Of a stretch of 64,000 nt of DNA, positions 9,120-18,247 are shown piece after piece. Each line of letters begins with the position of its first letter. Position 1 is the stretch's first letter. The position numbers and the translations under genes are program-made. The notes beneath the pieces are model-generated. The model searched no databases, was not told the origin of the DNA, and worked only from the letters and a program-made list of their open reading frames with translations. Source of the DNA: Symmachiella dynata (GTDB taxonomy: Bacteria; Planctomycetota; Planctomycetia; Planctomycetales; Planctomycetaceae); assembly GCF_007747995.1 (NCBI RefSeq), contig NZ_CP036276.1:5818001-5882000 (forward strand), written 5' to 3'.

Positions 9120-9826
9120 GAAAATGCAAACTCCTTAAGGGGAGTGGTTGGTCGTCCGAGTTTTCGGACCGATGCGGTTCGCCGCCGTGAACTAGATGCT
9201 TGGTGTTCGCTAGTATTTTGGCCATGTGTCCGTTTTCCCGGAGAAGTACTGTCCTGCAACGCTGATGAAGAGGAAGTTAAGAAACGGACACTCTCGCCAA
9301 CCGAAGTCCGCTGCTAGATGGGCGAGATAGACGCGATGCCTGGACAATCGCAAAAACTATGCCACTCGACAGGCCCCTCAAATAACAAAGCACGCATGTC
9401 GCTCGATCGCATGAATCCCTGCTATCTGGTGGACAGGAATGGCAAATTGCAAGCATTCGCCGGTCTGGAGCGGCGTAGAGAATAGGGCGGCGGATTGATC
9501 GCTTCGCAGTCAGTCTGGTCACCGGGCTACCTCTCCGCAGTGAATACGGCAGCCTAAACCGCACTGCCCGCTGCTTCGATCTCGAGAAGACCAGATCCGC
9601 TGAAGTTTGAAAGGGGCGTTCTGTCTCTACAAAGGTTCTATCTCTGCAAAGAATGAGCAGCTAACCGTGAGGAAATCCCGCAGGCTAAACAGCAAATACT
9701 TTGCATTCGCGTGCTAAACGTCGAGCCCTGCACGCGAGTTGCCGTGGCTGACAGTGTGAATCAAATTATCTGTCTGATCACATCCGGCGCGCCATTTGCA
9801 AGTTGATGTTTCTGGAGAGGACTCCG
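9120..9826. other. Long intergenic region upstream of the sbnA-like operon
   Basis: About 700 bases with no supportable gene. The notable element is the tandem 17-base repeat at 9619-9652, annotated separately. It lies where a regulator of the downstream operon could bind. Confidence 0.5.
9619..9652 (+). repeat. Tandem 17-base direct repeat
   Basis: TTCTGTCTCTACAAAGG is followed directly by TTCTATCTCTGCAAAGA, 14 of 17 bases identical. It lies 175 bases before the first gene of the three-gene operon, in an otherwise featureless stretch. It may be an operator for that operon. Confidence 0.55.
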
Positions 9827-10915
9827 TTGAGCATCCCACAGCGTGAGGCGAAGAGAGCCGTGACCACAACGATGACAACAATCGAGCAATCAACATCTGC
9901 AGGCATCATGGCGGCAGTGGGCAACACTCCATTGGTACGGCTATCCCGGTATTTAGAGAATCCAACGGTCCAACTGTATGCCAAGCTCGAATGTTGCAAT
10001 CCGGGCGGCAGCGCTAAGGATAGGCCCGCCTATGAAATGATTAAGGCCGGGTTAGAAGCAGGCCAGATTGATGCGACGTCGACCATCGTCGAATCGTCTT
10101 CGGGCAATATGGGAATTGGCTTGGCACAGGCTTGCGGCTTTTTTGGACTCAAGTTGATTTGCGTCGTGGATCCCCGTACGCAGGCACAAAACATCCAGAT
10201 CATGCAGGCTTTGGGAGCTGAGGTCCAGATGGTGGAACGGCCGGTGGAAGATGATTTTTTACAAGCGCGTCTCAATCGTGTCTGCTGGTTGCTGGAGAAT
10301 ATTGAAGGAAGCTACTGGCCCAACCAGTATGCCAACGAATATAACCCACGGTCTCACGAACTAGGGACCATTCGAGAAATCGATGAGGAGCTGAACGGAG
10401 AGATCGACTTTCTTTTTGTCGCCACCAGCAGTACCGGCACTGCACGCGGTTGTCAGGATTATTTACGTCGCCATCGCCGACGGACTGAGGTTGTCGCCGT
10501 GGATGCGGTCGGCAGTGTCTTGTTTGGTGGAGAACCCGGCCCACGACATATCCCTGGTCTGGGAACCGGGCGGGTCCCCAAATTGGCTCGTGGTCAGGCG
10601 TTTGATTTCATTCGCCGCGTGACGGATCTGGACTGTGTAGTGGAATGTCGCCGATTGGCGAAGCGCGAGGCGATCTTAGCCGGAGGATCGGCAGGCGGCG
10701 TTCTATCAACCATCCGTGCCATGCAAGAACAACTGACAGGCAAGTCCTGTGTTGCGATCTTACATGATTCGGGCACACGCTACCTAGACACAGTCTTTAA
10801 TGATGCCTGGGTGGAATCGACGCTGGGATGTTCATCGGCAGAGTTACAACGACTGATCCACTCTAGCACTCCTGTCAGCGAAGGGGTTGAAGATCAATGT
10901 CAAGTGCTAGCGTGA
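9827..10915 (+). CDS. sbnA: SbnA-like N-(2-amino-2-carboxyethyl)-L-glutamate synthase
   Basis: A fold-type II PLP enzyme of the cysteine synthase superfamily, closest in style to SbnA. SbnA joins O-phospho-L-serine and L-glutamate to give a precursor of 2,3-diaminopropionate in staphyloferrin B synthesis. The PLP lysine lies in NPGGSAKDRPA (about residue 64), the Asn/Ser-rich loop is ESSSGNMG, and the cofactor phosphate loop region is TSSTGTARG. Near the C-terminus AGGSAGG precedes a helix. The start is uncertain: TTG at 9827 has GGAGAGG six bases upstream; GTG 9860 or ATG 9872 are alternatives. The reading frame overlaps the next gene by 19 bases. SbnA assignment rather than plain cysteine synthase rests on the gene partners and motif style. 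Confidence 0.82.
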   Translation: MSIPQREAKRAVTTTMTTIEQSTSAGIMAAVGNTPLVRLSRYLENPTVQLYAKLECCNPGGSAKDRPAYEMIKAGLEAGQIDATSTIVESSSGNMGIGLAQACGFFGLKLICVVDPRTQAQNIQIMQALGAEVQMVERPVEDDFLQARLNRVCWLLENIEGSYWPNQYANEYNPRSHELGTIREIDEELNGEIDFLFVATSSTGTARGCQDYLRRHRRRTEVVAVDAVGSVLFGGEPGPRHIPGLGTGRVPKLARGQAFDFIRRVTDLDCVVECRRLAKREAILAGGSAGGVLSTIRAMQEQLTGKSCVAILHDSGTRYLDTVFNDAWVESTLGCSSAELQRLIHSSTPVSEGVEDQCQVLA

Positions 10916-12606
10916 AAGACAACATAGTCGGTTCTCCGCAATCGAGTTGCGGAGAGGCACGGTTTCGAATCGCTGTTATCGGATGTGGTCCCAAAGGGCT
11001 GTTCTGTTTAGAGCGGTTGCTGGAGAGGCTCACTTCAGTAGAGAATCGTCGGGGGCTGGAAATTGTGATCTTTGAGCAGGCTCCCTACCCTGGTGCGGGG
11101 CAAGTGTACGATTTGCGTCAGCCGGACTACTTGCGCATGAATTTTGCATCACACAACATCAGTGCATGGCCGCCGAATGGTCACTTGAACTCGTTTCCCC
11201 AACCTACGCTGGTGGATTGGCTGCAGCAGTATTTTCCGCACATGGCAAAACCGGATGCGTTCATCCCCAGAGCTTTAGTCGGGGAGTATCTCCATTGGTG
11301 TTTTCAAGAGGTATTTAAGCAACTCAAGCGACTTGCCGCTGTTCGCATTGAACGCGCGTCCGTGTCGCAAATCACACGGGAGGGACAATCATGGCGTGTC
11401 GACTCCCCCCACGACTCCACGGTTTACGATGAAGTTCTCCTCACAGTGGGACACGAAGGTTGGCGAACGTCTTTGCCACAGAAGCTTGCGGGCCATCCAG
11501 CAGATGTGAATTCTGTGTTTCCCACCGAGAAGCAACTGTCGGTGGACCATGTTCGCCCCCAATCGACGGTGGTGATTCGAGGCTTCGGACTGACCGCTAT
11601 CGATGCGATCCTGGCCATGACTGAAGGGCGTGGCGGACATCTGAAAAGACGTGATGGAAAATGGTTTTATACACCGTCAGGCCAGGAGCCGAGCACGATT
11701 ATCCCCTGCTCCCGCTCAGGTAGACCGATGTTTGCCAAGCCGGTTCCGGGAAAAGCATTGGTCCCTGAAAAGGTTAAGAACATTTGGCCTCGATATCGCG
11801 AGGTATTGTTACAATTGCCGGCACAGACAGATGGATTGGATTTCGAACGTGACATGTGGCCGGTCATTCAAGACGCTGCGAAGTATGCCTTTAATCTTTG
11901 CGGAGGACGAGGCGCAAGACAGTGGTTTGACTCGTGGTACATGGTCGATTGTGATGGCCAAACAGCGGCGGAATTGATGCAGCAGTCCTACCGTGTGGCG
12001 ATGGGTCAACAGAATCCATCCGCGGCTTGGGCATGGGGTGAAGCCTGGCGACAACTTTATCCGGCTTTGGTCGCGCGAATCAGCCACGGAGGGTTAAAGG
12101 ACAATAGCTGGGCAGATTTCCACCCGTTGGCAGCGGAGATGGAACGCTTGGCCTTCGGTCCACCCGCTGAGAACCTAGGGCGACTGCTGGCATTAATTGA
12201 GCACCAGATTGTCGATCTACGCTTTGTGAGCGGTTGCTACCCAGGGACAGAGTCGAGATCCATCGAGACAGAATCAGGAACCACGCAACTCGCTGTCGAC
12301 CACTTTGTGAATGCCGTCCTCCCCGCACCATCGGAACTGGCCCCGGAAGGATTGTTGGCAGCGTTGGTTCAAGACAGACTTGTTAGTCGGCATGAGCCTA
12401 GCCAAGCGTTGTTGGTCAACCGTGAGGCGCGTCCCTTGGACAGTGCTGGACACCCAACCGCTGGATTAGCACTTTTCGGGCGCTGCACAGAAGGGTGCAT
12501 TTTAGGAAACGATACTTTGAGCCGGACGATGCACGATCATCCCGAGACTTGGGCAAATTCCGTTTGCAGGCATCTGCTCTGTTCGAAAGGCAAAACTCAT
12601 GAATGA
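10897..12606 (+). CDS. FAD/NAD(P)-binding oxidoreductase-like protein
   Basis: A 569-residue protein of the FAD-NAD(P)-binding family (PF13454 type). A dinucleotide-binding motif VIGCGPKG lies at residues 28-34 after a short tail, with the acidic strand end IVIFEQ about 30 residues later. A second Rossmann-type region appears near TVVIRGFGLTAIDAI (about 215-230). Members are flavoprotein oxidoreductases of unknown specificity, often found with natural-product genes. Here it occupies the position where staphyloferrin B clusters have the SbnB dehydrogenase, so it may oxidise the SbnA product; this is inference. It overlaps its upstream neighbour by 19 bases and the downstream gene by 8, indicating translational coupling. 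Confidence 0.85.
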   Translation: MSSASVKDNIVGSPQSSCGEARFRIAVIGCGPKGLFCLERLLERLTSVENRRGLEIVIFEQAPYPGAGQVYDLRQPDYLRMNFASHNISAWPPNGHLNSFPQPTLVDWLQQYFPHMAKPDAFIPRALVGEYLHWCFQEVFKQLKRLAAVRIERASVSQITREGQSWRVDSPHDSTVYDEVLLTVGHEGWRTSLPQKLAGHPADVNSVFPTEKQLSVDHVRPQSTVVIRGFGLTAIDAILAMTEGRGGHLKRRDGKWFYTPSGQEPSTIIPCSRSGRPMFAKPVPGKALVPEKVKNIWPRYREVLLQLPAQTDGLDFERDMWPVIQDAAKYAFNLCGGRGARQWFDSWYMVDCDGQTAAELMQQSYRVAMGQQNPSAAWAWGEAWRQLYPALVARISHGGLKDNSWADFHPLAAEMERLAFGPPAENLGRLLALIEHQIVDLRFVSGCYPGTESRSIETESGTTQLAVDHFVNAVLPAPSELAPEGLLAALVQDRLVSRHEPSQALLVNREARPLDSAGHPTAGLALFGRCTEGCILGNDTLSRTMHDHPETWANSVCRHLLCSKGKTHE

Positions 12607-14107
12607 AGTGATTCTCGACCACCGGGATATTAACTGCGAAGAAGTCCGCAAAACAGATGCTGATCGGTTGCCATGCGAAGGAGTATTGCCGCTAAAGGGG
12701 CGGGTGGAACCTTGGATGCATTCGGCTTGCAACAGTGGTGCGCTACACCAGTGGGTGCAGCAGTACGGATCTCCATTGAATGTCGTTCATTCCGAACCAT
12801 TGCAGCGAAATATTCGCCAATTCAACGATGTCGCCGAATCACGTGAACTCGACTTCCAGGTGTTTTTCGCCCGCAAAGCCAATAAATGCGCGACGTTTGT
12901 GGATGCCACCAACCAGATGAGTGCGGGGATCGATACCGCCAGTGAAATCGAACTTCGCCAAGCGTTGCAATGCGGTGTTCCTTCCAGTCGCATCATTTGC
13001 ACTGCTGCGATCAAAAGCACGCAATTGCTGCGTTTGTGTGTCGACTCCCAGGTGACCATCGCGATTGACAATGCGGATGAGTTTCTGGCACTCAAAACGT
13101 TGGCCGCTGACAAGCAAATGCAGGCAAATATTGCCTTGCGGCTGAGTGGATTCCAGCATGCAAATGCCAAACTAGAATCACGATTTGGATTTGACGTCAA
13201 TGAGGTCATGCCATTCGTATTCAAACATTTGCCCAACGCAGCAGACGATCATTTGAGGATTCAAGGACTACATTTTCATTTAGACGGATACTCAGCCGAG
13301 CAGCGAGTTTCCGCCATTCAACAGACGTTGAGCGTCATCCAGGAATTACGAAACGTTGGCCATTGCCCGTCATTCATTGATATCGGCGGCGGCATTCCGA
13401 TGAGTTATTTGGAGTCCGAACATCAGTGGGATGACTTTTGGCGTGAGCATCGACGCGCACTCTTAGACCAGCGGACTCCGATCACATATCGCAATCATTC
13501 ACTTGGCCTGAACGTTGTTCATGGCGAGATATTTGGTAAGGCGCACTGCTACCCCTTCTTCCAGCGACTGGTCGGAGCCGATTGGTTGGCACACATCCTG
13601 GATAGTGATTGCGCTGGACAAACGATTACTGAGGCCATTAACGATTACAAGCTCCAATTGCGTTGCGAACCTGGGCGTAGCCTTCTCGATGGTTGCGGGA
13701 TGACGATTGCCCGTGTTGAGTTTCGCAAGCAGACCTCACAGGGCGATTGGCTGATTGGTTTATCGATGAATGGCACGCAATGCCGCACCTCCAGCGACGA
13801 CTTTATGGTTGATCCGCTCCTGGTACGCAGCCCAGAGAACATAGAGGAATCCAATGGTGTCACTGACAACTGTCTGGAAGGCTATCTCGTCGGTGCCTCC
13901 TGCACCGAGTCGGATTTGTTGATTCAACGGAAGTTGCGATTTTCCGGAAATCTCCATCCTGGTGATCTCATCGTGTTCCCCAACACCGCTGGTTATTTCA
14001 TGCACTTTCTGGAGAGCCGGACTCATTTGTATCCGTTGGCACGCAACATAATACTTCCGCGCGAGGTGAATGAGCCACCGAGACTCGATGCGATCGATGC
14101 AGAGTGA
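12599..14107 (+). CDS. Y4yA-like PLP-dependent decarboxylase (fold type III)
   Basis: A 502-residue enzyme of the alanine racemase/ornithine-diaminopimelate decarboxylase fold. The PLP lysine is in FFARKANK (K93), the substrate-side HFHLDGYS follows near residue 225, the glycine-rich phosphate loop is FIDIGGGIP near 260, and CEPGRSLLDGCG lies near 355. It most resembles the Y4yA family of rhizobia rather than LysA or SpeA. SbnH-type enzymes of the same fold decarboxylate citryl-diaminopropionate in staphyloferrin B synthesis, so a decarboxylation late in a small pathway is plausible. It is the last gene of the operon; the start overlaps the upstream stop by eight bases. Confidence 0.85.
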   Translation: MNEVILDHRDINCEEVRKTDADRLPCEGVLPLKGRVEPWMHSACNSGALHQWVQQYGSPLNVVHSEPLQRNIRQFNDVAESRELDFQVFFARKANKCATFVDATNQMSAGIDTASEIELRQALQCGVPSSRIICTAAIKSTQLLRLCVDSQVTIAIDNADEFLALKTLAADKQMQANIALRLSGFQHANAKLESRFGFDVNEVMPFVFKHLPNAADDHLRIQGLHFHLDGYSAEQRVSAIQQTLSVIQELRNVGHCPSFIDIGGGIPMSYLESEHQWDDFWREHRRALLDQRTPITYRNHSLGLNVVHGEIFGKAHCYPFFQRLVGADWLAHILDSDCAGQTITEAINDYKLQLRCEPGRSLLDGCGMTIARVEFRKQTSQGDWLIGLSMNGTQCRTSSDDFMVDPLLVRSPENIEESNGVTDNCLEGYLVGASCTESDLLIQRKLRFSGNLHPGDLIVFPNTAGYFMHFLESRTHLYPLARNIILPREVNEPPRLDAIDAE

Positions 14108-14364
14108 GAATATTCGTGACGCACGATCTCTCCGGGCAAGTTGGTGATTGCTTCTCGTTTGCATCCCGGCTAACGGGTGGTGAGAAGTTGAGGCAATTTA
14201 CAACGATGGGTCGTGAGGTCGACATTAGATCCAACAGCTAGAGACCGTGCCTGGTTATCCGAAGAGGCTTGTGTGATATCACTCACTCAAATTTGATTCG
14301 GCCGCTTCAGTCATCTTCTCAACTTGCTCGGCCACCGACACTTGTTCACTCACCAACTTGACCG

Positions 14365-15159
14365 CTAAGCAAGACTGCTGTCGGATTGCTCCAGTTCTTC
14401 CTCTTCCTGCTTTTCAATCTGCATCTGCTTGCCGATTGCTTTGTGGTGCTCCCAGTTCCCGGTGGCTCCGGAACGACGCTCGTCGAGATTGGCGATGACT
14501 TCCTGGCGGCCGTAGAGGAGGAGTGTGTCGTGCTCTTCTAGGATGGTCTTGCCGCGGGGGGCTCCGAAATAGTTTCCATTTGCTTTTTCGACACCTAGCA
14601 CAAGCACGCCCTCATCGGCCAGATTGAGGTCGCCCAGTGCCTGATTGGCGAGCCAGTCATCCGCTTGGACACTCAATTCCAGGACCACGTAGTCTCCCGT
14701 GAGATGCAACAACCCGGCATAGTCACGCACTTCCAGTGCGGTCCAACGCTTTAAGGCCCAACGAATGTACTTGGAAAGCTCACGGTCAATCCACCGGCTA
14801 TGGGCGAACATCCACAGTACGGAGAGACTCGCTAACAGGCAGGTAATGCGGAACCAAATGTTCCCGGTAATGCCGGTCGCGGTCTGTGTCCCCATAAAGG
14901 AGAGGATCAACGACGACATTGCCGTGACGATTCCCGCATTACCCAATAGCATCAACAACATAATGATGCGTCGCCTTACGGGATGACGGACCACTTTTTC
15001 TGATTCGGTGGTGCTAAACCCCGTCCCAGAGAATGCCGAACGTGCTTGGAACCGCGCGAGTTCATTGGAGAGGCCCGTCAATGTCAGTGCTACGGACGCA
15101 ATACGTACGACGACCATAGAAACAAGCACGACAACAATTAAGGAGATGATAGGAATCAT
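14365..15159 (-). CDS. Membrane protein with TrkA-C domain
   Basis: A 264-residue protein. Three transmembrane helices lie at about residues 3-25, 65-90 and 100-120. A cytosolic TrkA-C (RCK_C) domain follows from about 145 to 225, with the segments VVLELSVQADDWLANQALGD and FGAPRGKTILEEHDTLLLYG. TrkA-C domains usually bind a small ligand and gate transport, but the protein is too short to be a transporter alone. A charged tail (EKQEEEELEQ) ends it. It starts the minus-strand part of the stress island, 64 bases downstream of a small lipoprotein gene on the same strand, so the two may be co-transcribed. Confidence 0.82.
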   Translation of the reverse strand: MIPIISLIVVVLVSMVVVRIASVALTLTGLSNELARFQARSAFSGTGFSTTESEKVVRHPVRRRIIMLLMLLGNAGIVTAMSSLILSFMGTQTATGITGNIWFRITCLLASLSVLWMFAHSRWIDRELSKYIRWALKRWTALEVRDYAGLLHLTGDYVVLELSVQADDWLANQALGDLNLADEGVLVLGVEKANGNYFGAPRGKTILEEHDTLLLYGRQEVIANLDERRSGATGNWEHHKAIGKQMQIEKQEEEELEQSDSSLA

Positions 15160-15223
15160 TACGGGCGATTTGAGTTGGTTTTAGAAAAGGGGCGACAGAC
15201 CAAGAATAATTTGCGTGACGAGA

Positions 15224-15430
15224 TCATTCCGTTGTCTCGTCTTCTGACTTCTCGATTTCGATGTCCGCTCCCGGCACATCAATGTCAATATTTGATTCTG
15301 TGTCCATGTTATCTTCCGCGGCCGGTGCGGTGACGGGGTCGGGTTCTGTGGTCGACTGGTCGCATCCCGTTGCACAGAAAGTCGACAGTCCGAATAACGT
15401 CAGGCACAAAGCGTTCATCCAGTGACGCAT
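15224..15430 (-). CDS. Small acidic lipoprotein
   Basis: A 68-residue lipoprotein. The signal peptide ends in a CATGC lipobox, so the lipidated cysteine is residue 23. The mature part is short, disordered and strongly acidic (repeated D/E with a single IDIDVPGADIEIE strand-like stretch). AGGAG lies six bases before the ATG. Function unknown; similar tiny lipoproteins are frequent in planctomycetes. It neighbours the TrkA-C gene downstream and a coiled-coil lipoprotein upstream. Confidence 0.75.
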   Translation of the reverse strand: MRHWMNALCLTLFGLSTFCATGCDQSTTEPDPVTAPAAEDNMDTESNIDIDVPGADIEIEKSEDETTE

Positions 15431-15523
15431 GATTTTCTCCTAGTGATTATGGGGATATGATCCTATTGGCGTTGAGCGACATACGTTGAGATCCATCACT
15501 CCGCCTGCTGACATAACAAATCA

Positions 15524-15602
15524 CTGGTTTCAAAACCTCATTGCGTGGGGGAGACCCTTTGCCCAAGGACGGGGTGACGCAATCGAGGATTTTGAAACCA
15601 GT
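15524..15602. repeat. Long imperfect inverted repeat
   Basis: TGGTTTCAAAACCTC-ATTGCGT is mirrored by ACGCAATC-GAGGATTTTGAAACCA, with two single-base bulges and a central loop. It lies between the ends of two minus-strand units. The TTTTGAAACC core recurs at 38713-38795 and 47110-47134. Confidence 0.6.
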
Positions 15603-15619
15603 TGATTCTGCAAAGTTGA

Positions 15620-16255
15620 TTATTTCGTCTCTGCCAACTCTTTGGCTAACACTTGTTTTGCCGTTTCAACTTCGGCTTGCTTGCTTTGCCATTTCAAAGC
15701 GTCGAGCGATTTCATGTCATCGATCTCATCTTGCAGGCGTTCTTGGTGAGTGTGCAATTCTTCGATTTGCACCTCAATGGCATCTTTTTCCGCACCATCC
15801 AAGCCGTCGGCTTTTTCTTCCAAGGCTTCGATTCGTAATTCCGCTTCATGAACTTGGGCCTGGGCCTGCTTCAGGTAAGCATCGCGTGATTGCTGAGCTT
15901 TCAGTTTGGCTTCGATCCGATTGGCTTCTTGCTCTGCTTCTCGTGTTTCTTGCTCTTCTTCAGCAATCGCTTCGTTGGCTTCTTCACGCGCCTCTTGAGT
16001 CTCGCGTTGTTCTTCGTTCAACTCGTCGAAATTCGGCCGCATTACCTTTTGGCGTTCGGCTTCTGTTTCGTTCCGTTCCTCGTTGATTTCTTCTTGTGCG
16101 TCTTGGCGAGCGACCTGTGTTTCTTGCCGTTCTTCGATCACCTCGTTGCGAGCATCCGAAAGATCTTCGCGTGTGACATCTTGATTGCAACCAGATCCCA
16201 CGGCGATGGCACTGCTACAAATTCCATACATTGTTACTCGAATAATCCGACTCAT
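15620..16255 (-). CDS. Coiled-coil lipoprotein (stress island)
   Basis: A 211-residue lipoprotein. The signal peptide ends in the lipobox GSGC. Almost all of the mature sequence is a long charged coiled coil rich in repeated 'EERxETxxAR' and 'EANEAIAEEEQETREAE' heptad-like units. This is typical of envelope proteins that span or organise the periplasm. ATG at 16255 is favoured because AGGAG stands six bases upstream and a signal peptide starts there. A strong sigma-54 box lies at 16314-16333, about 60 bases upstream, so it is likely activated by the NtrC-type regulator encoded divergently at 16621. Confidence 0.8.
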   Translation of the reverse strand: MSRIIRVTMYGICSSAIAVGSGCNQDVTREDLSDARNEVIEERQETQVARQDAQEEINEERNETEAERQKVMRPNFDELNEEQRETQEAREEANEAIAEEEQETREAEQEANRIEAKLKAQQSRDAYLKQAQAQVHEAELRIEALEEKADGLDGAEKDAIEVQIEELHTHQERLQDEIDDMKSLDALKWQSKQAEVETAKQVLAKELAETK

Positions 16256-16313
16256 GTCTGTCTCCTGTTCTGAAAGACTGAAGTTGTAATCGCTGAATAC
16301 TTGAAACTGATCT

Positions 16314-16333
16314 AATGCAAATCGCGGGCCAAA
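16314..16333 (-). promoter_or_regulatory. Sigma-54 promoter (P1)
   Basis: TTTGGCCCGCGATTTGCATT on the minus strand. GG and GC are separated by 10 bases and it differs from TTGGCACG-N4-TTGCAT at one key position. It stands about 60 bases before the coiled-coil lipoprotein start. Confidence 0.75.
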
Positions 16334-16477
16334 CTTCCCGCAATGCATGGCGAAGTTGGATTGCTCTCGCAGAAGGCTGATTTACAGGAACGATTTGTAG
16401 AGAAACGGAACATGCAGAATTAGCGGGAGACCGCCGTCCGTAGGGCGTTGGAGCGGAAATGGCTTTCTTTTTCGAGC

Positions 16478-16492
16478 GTTGATCGCTCAACC
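16478..16492. promoter_or_regulatory. Candidate activator site for P1
   Basis: GTTGATCGCTCAAC is an inverted repeat, GTTGA-N4-TCAAC, about 145 bases upstream of P1. It shares CGCTCAAC with the better-conserved sites at 20378, 26907 and 27141. Confidence 0.45.
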
Positions 16493-16620
16493 TGGTTGAG
16501 TTGCGATCAATGGGTTGTGGAGCAAACCGTGGGGTTTAAGAATTCTAAGAGCAAGGGCTATCACGTATGCCGGGACGGTAGTAGAATGAGCTGAGTCCCT
16601 GGATGAACGAGGATACCTGA

Positions 16621-18105
16621 ATGCACAAAGTGCTTGTGATCGATGACGACCGTACGGTTTTGCGGTTAGTGGAAAAAGCTCTCGCCGATGTCGACATCGA
16701 ACTTTTTTCTGCTGAGACAGCTGAAGACGGAATGGCCCTGCTCAAGCAAGAGCAGCCCGACGCGCTCTTGTTGGACATTATGCTGCCGGACAAAACGGGG
16801 TTGGAACTGGCCCAGGAGATTCGCGCGTTTGATGCCAAGTTGCCGGTGGTCTTCATCACGGTCTCGGACGATAGTGACGTGGCCATTGAAGCGATGAAAT
16901 TGGGCGCCTATGAATACGTGCTCAAGCCGCTGGGGATTGAGCAGATTCAGGATCTTGTTGAGCGGGGCTTGGAGACCCGGCGGTTGATGCAGGCTCCGGT
17001 ACTGCTGCAGGAAAACAATGATCAATCGCTCGATGGCGAGGTCCTGGTTGGGCGCAGCCCGCAAATGCTTGAGGTCTATAAACAGATTGGGCGTGTGGCC
17101 GCCCAGGATGTGTCAGTCTTGATTCGCGGCGAAAGCGGAACCGGTAAAGAGCTCATCGCACGGGCCATCTATCAGCACAGCCATCGTGACGACAACTGTT
17201 TTTTAGCGGTCAATTGCGCTGCTTTGACCGATACCCTGCTGGAGAGCGAGTTATTCGGCCACGAGAAAGGCGCGTTTACGGGGGCGGATCACCGGCGAAT
17301 CGGACGGTTTGAGCAGTGTAACGACGGCACCATCTTCCTGGATGAAGTGGGAGATATGTCACCGCTGACGCAGAGCAAAGTGCTGCGGTTACTGCAAGAA
17401 CAGCGATTTGAGCGTGTGGGCGGCAGCGATATGATCCAGGTCGATGTGCGGATCATTTCCGCCACGAATTGTGATCTAGAACGGATGATTGAGGATAGTG
17501 AATATCGCCTCGATCTGTTCCATCGGCTCAACGCATTTGAGATTCATCTCCCGCCGTTGCGCGATCGCGGGAACGACATCCAACTGCTGATCGAACACTT
17601 TTTAGCAAGATTCAACCAGAAGCTCGGCAAGGGCATCACCGGGATCTCGGATGAAGCTATGGAGCTTCTCTTCGGCTACTCCTGGCCGGGCAATGTGCGG
17701 GAACTGCAAAGCGTACTTCGCAAAGCTATGCTGATGGCCACTGGCCCGGTACTTGTGCCGGAGTTTTTCCCTCAGGAATTACAAAGCAAGAAACCAGCAG
17801 AACCATCCGCCGCCACAGCGGATAACAAAGCCACCGACATTGCCGGCTTTCTGGATGAACGTGAGGCGGCCGGGTCCAACGACTTGCATGCGGAATCGAC
17901 GGAGTGGATGGAGCGTTACCTGCTCTCGCGGATTTTGCAAAAGCACAATGGCAACCAGTCGAAGGCCGCTGAAGAATTGGGGATCACCCGGGGGAGCTTG
18001 CGGCACAAGATCAAGACGCTGGGGATCTCGATCAATCACGTAGTGAAAGCCGATGCCGATGCCGATGAAAGCCCTGATCCTGTAGGTGAAGACTGCGATT
18101 GCTGA
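16621..18105 (+). CDS. NtrC-family sigma-54-dependent response regulator
   Basis: A 494-residue response regulator. The receiver domain at residues 1-120 has the acidic pocket DDD (8-10), phospho-acceptor D52 and K102. The central AAA+ domain follows, with Walker A GESGTGKE (170-177), the sigma-54-contacting GAFTGA loop (217-222), Walker B TIFLDE (237-242) and the C-terminal lid SWPGNVRELQ. A Fis-type helix-turn-helix (ILQKHNGNQSKAAEELGITRGSL) ends it. All catalytic motifs are intact, so it should activate sigma-54 RNA polymerase. It lies inside an island where at least six promoters carry sigma-54 boxes, and the only kinase nearby is the hybrid kinase at 20663. I infer it is the activator of the island. 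Confidence 0.95.
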   Translation: MHKVLVIDDDRTVLRLVEKALADVDIELFSAETAEDGMALLKQEQPDALLLDIMLPDKTGLELAQEIRAFDAKLPVVFITVSDDSDVAIEAMKLGAYEYVLKPLGIEQIQDLVERGLETRRLMQAPVLLQENNDQSLDGEVLVGRSPQMLEVYKQIGRVAAQDVSVLIRGESGTGKELIARAIYQHSHRDDNCFLAVNCAALTDTLLESELFGHEKGAFTGADHRRIGRFEQCNDGTIFLDEVGDMSPLTQSKVLRLLQEQRFERVGGSDMIQVDVRIISATNCDLERMIEDSEYRLDLFHRLNAFEIHLPPLRDRGNDIQLLIEHFLARFNQKLGKGITGISDEAMELLFGYSWPGNVRELQSVLRKAMLMATGPVLVPEFFPQELQSKKPAEPSAATADNKATDIAGFLDEREAAGSNDLHAESTEWMERYLLSRILQKHNGNQSKAAEELGITRGSLRHKIKTLGISINHVVKADADADESPDPVGEDCDC

Positions 18106-18141
18106 CTGACGCGACGATTGAATCGCTGGGTGCCCACCAAC

Positions 18142-18176
18142 AAAAAAAATGCAGGTCGTTAAAAAAACGGCCTGCA
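18142..18176 (-). terminator. Terminator of the PRC-barrel gene
   Basis: Read on the minus strand: GCAGGCCG, a T-rich loop, CGACCTGC, then a run of eight Ts. It lies about 70 bases after the PRC-barrel stop codon. Confidence 0.75.
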
Positions 18177-18247
18177 ACGGACGAGTCATACTTTTGCGGA
18201 ATCCGAACTCACAAAAGTCGACTCGTTATTTTCGCGGTTTCGAGTCG

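Noticed and set aside
10117-10135. TTGGCACAGGCTTGCGG inside the sbnA-like gene
   Set aside because: The spacing between GG and GC is nine, not ten, and it lies within a coding sequence.
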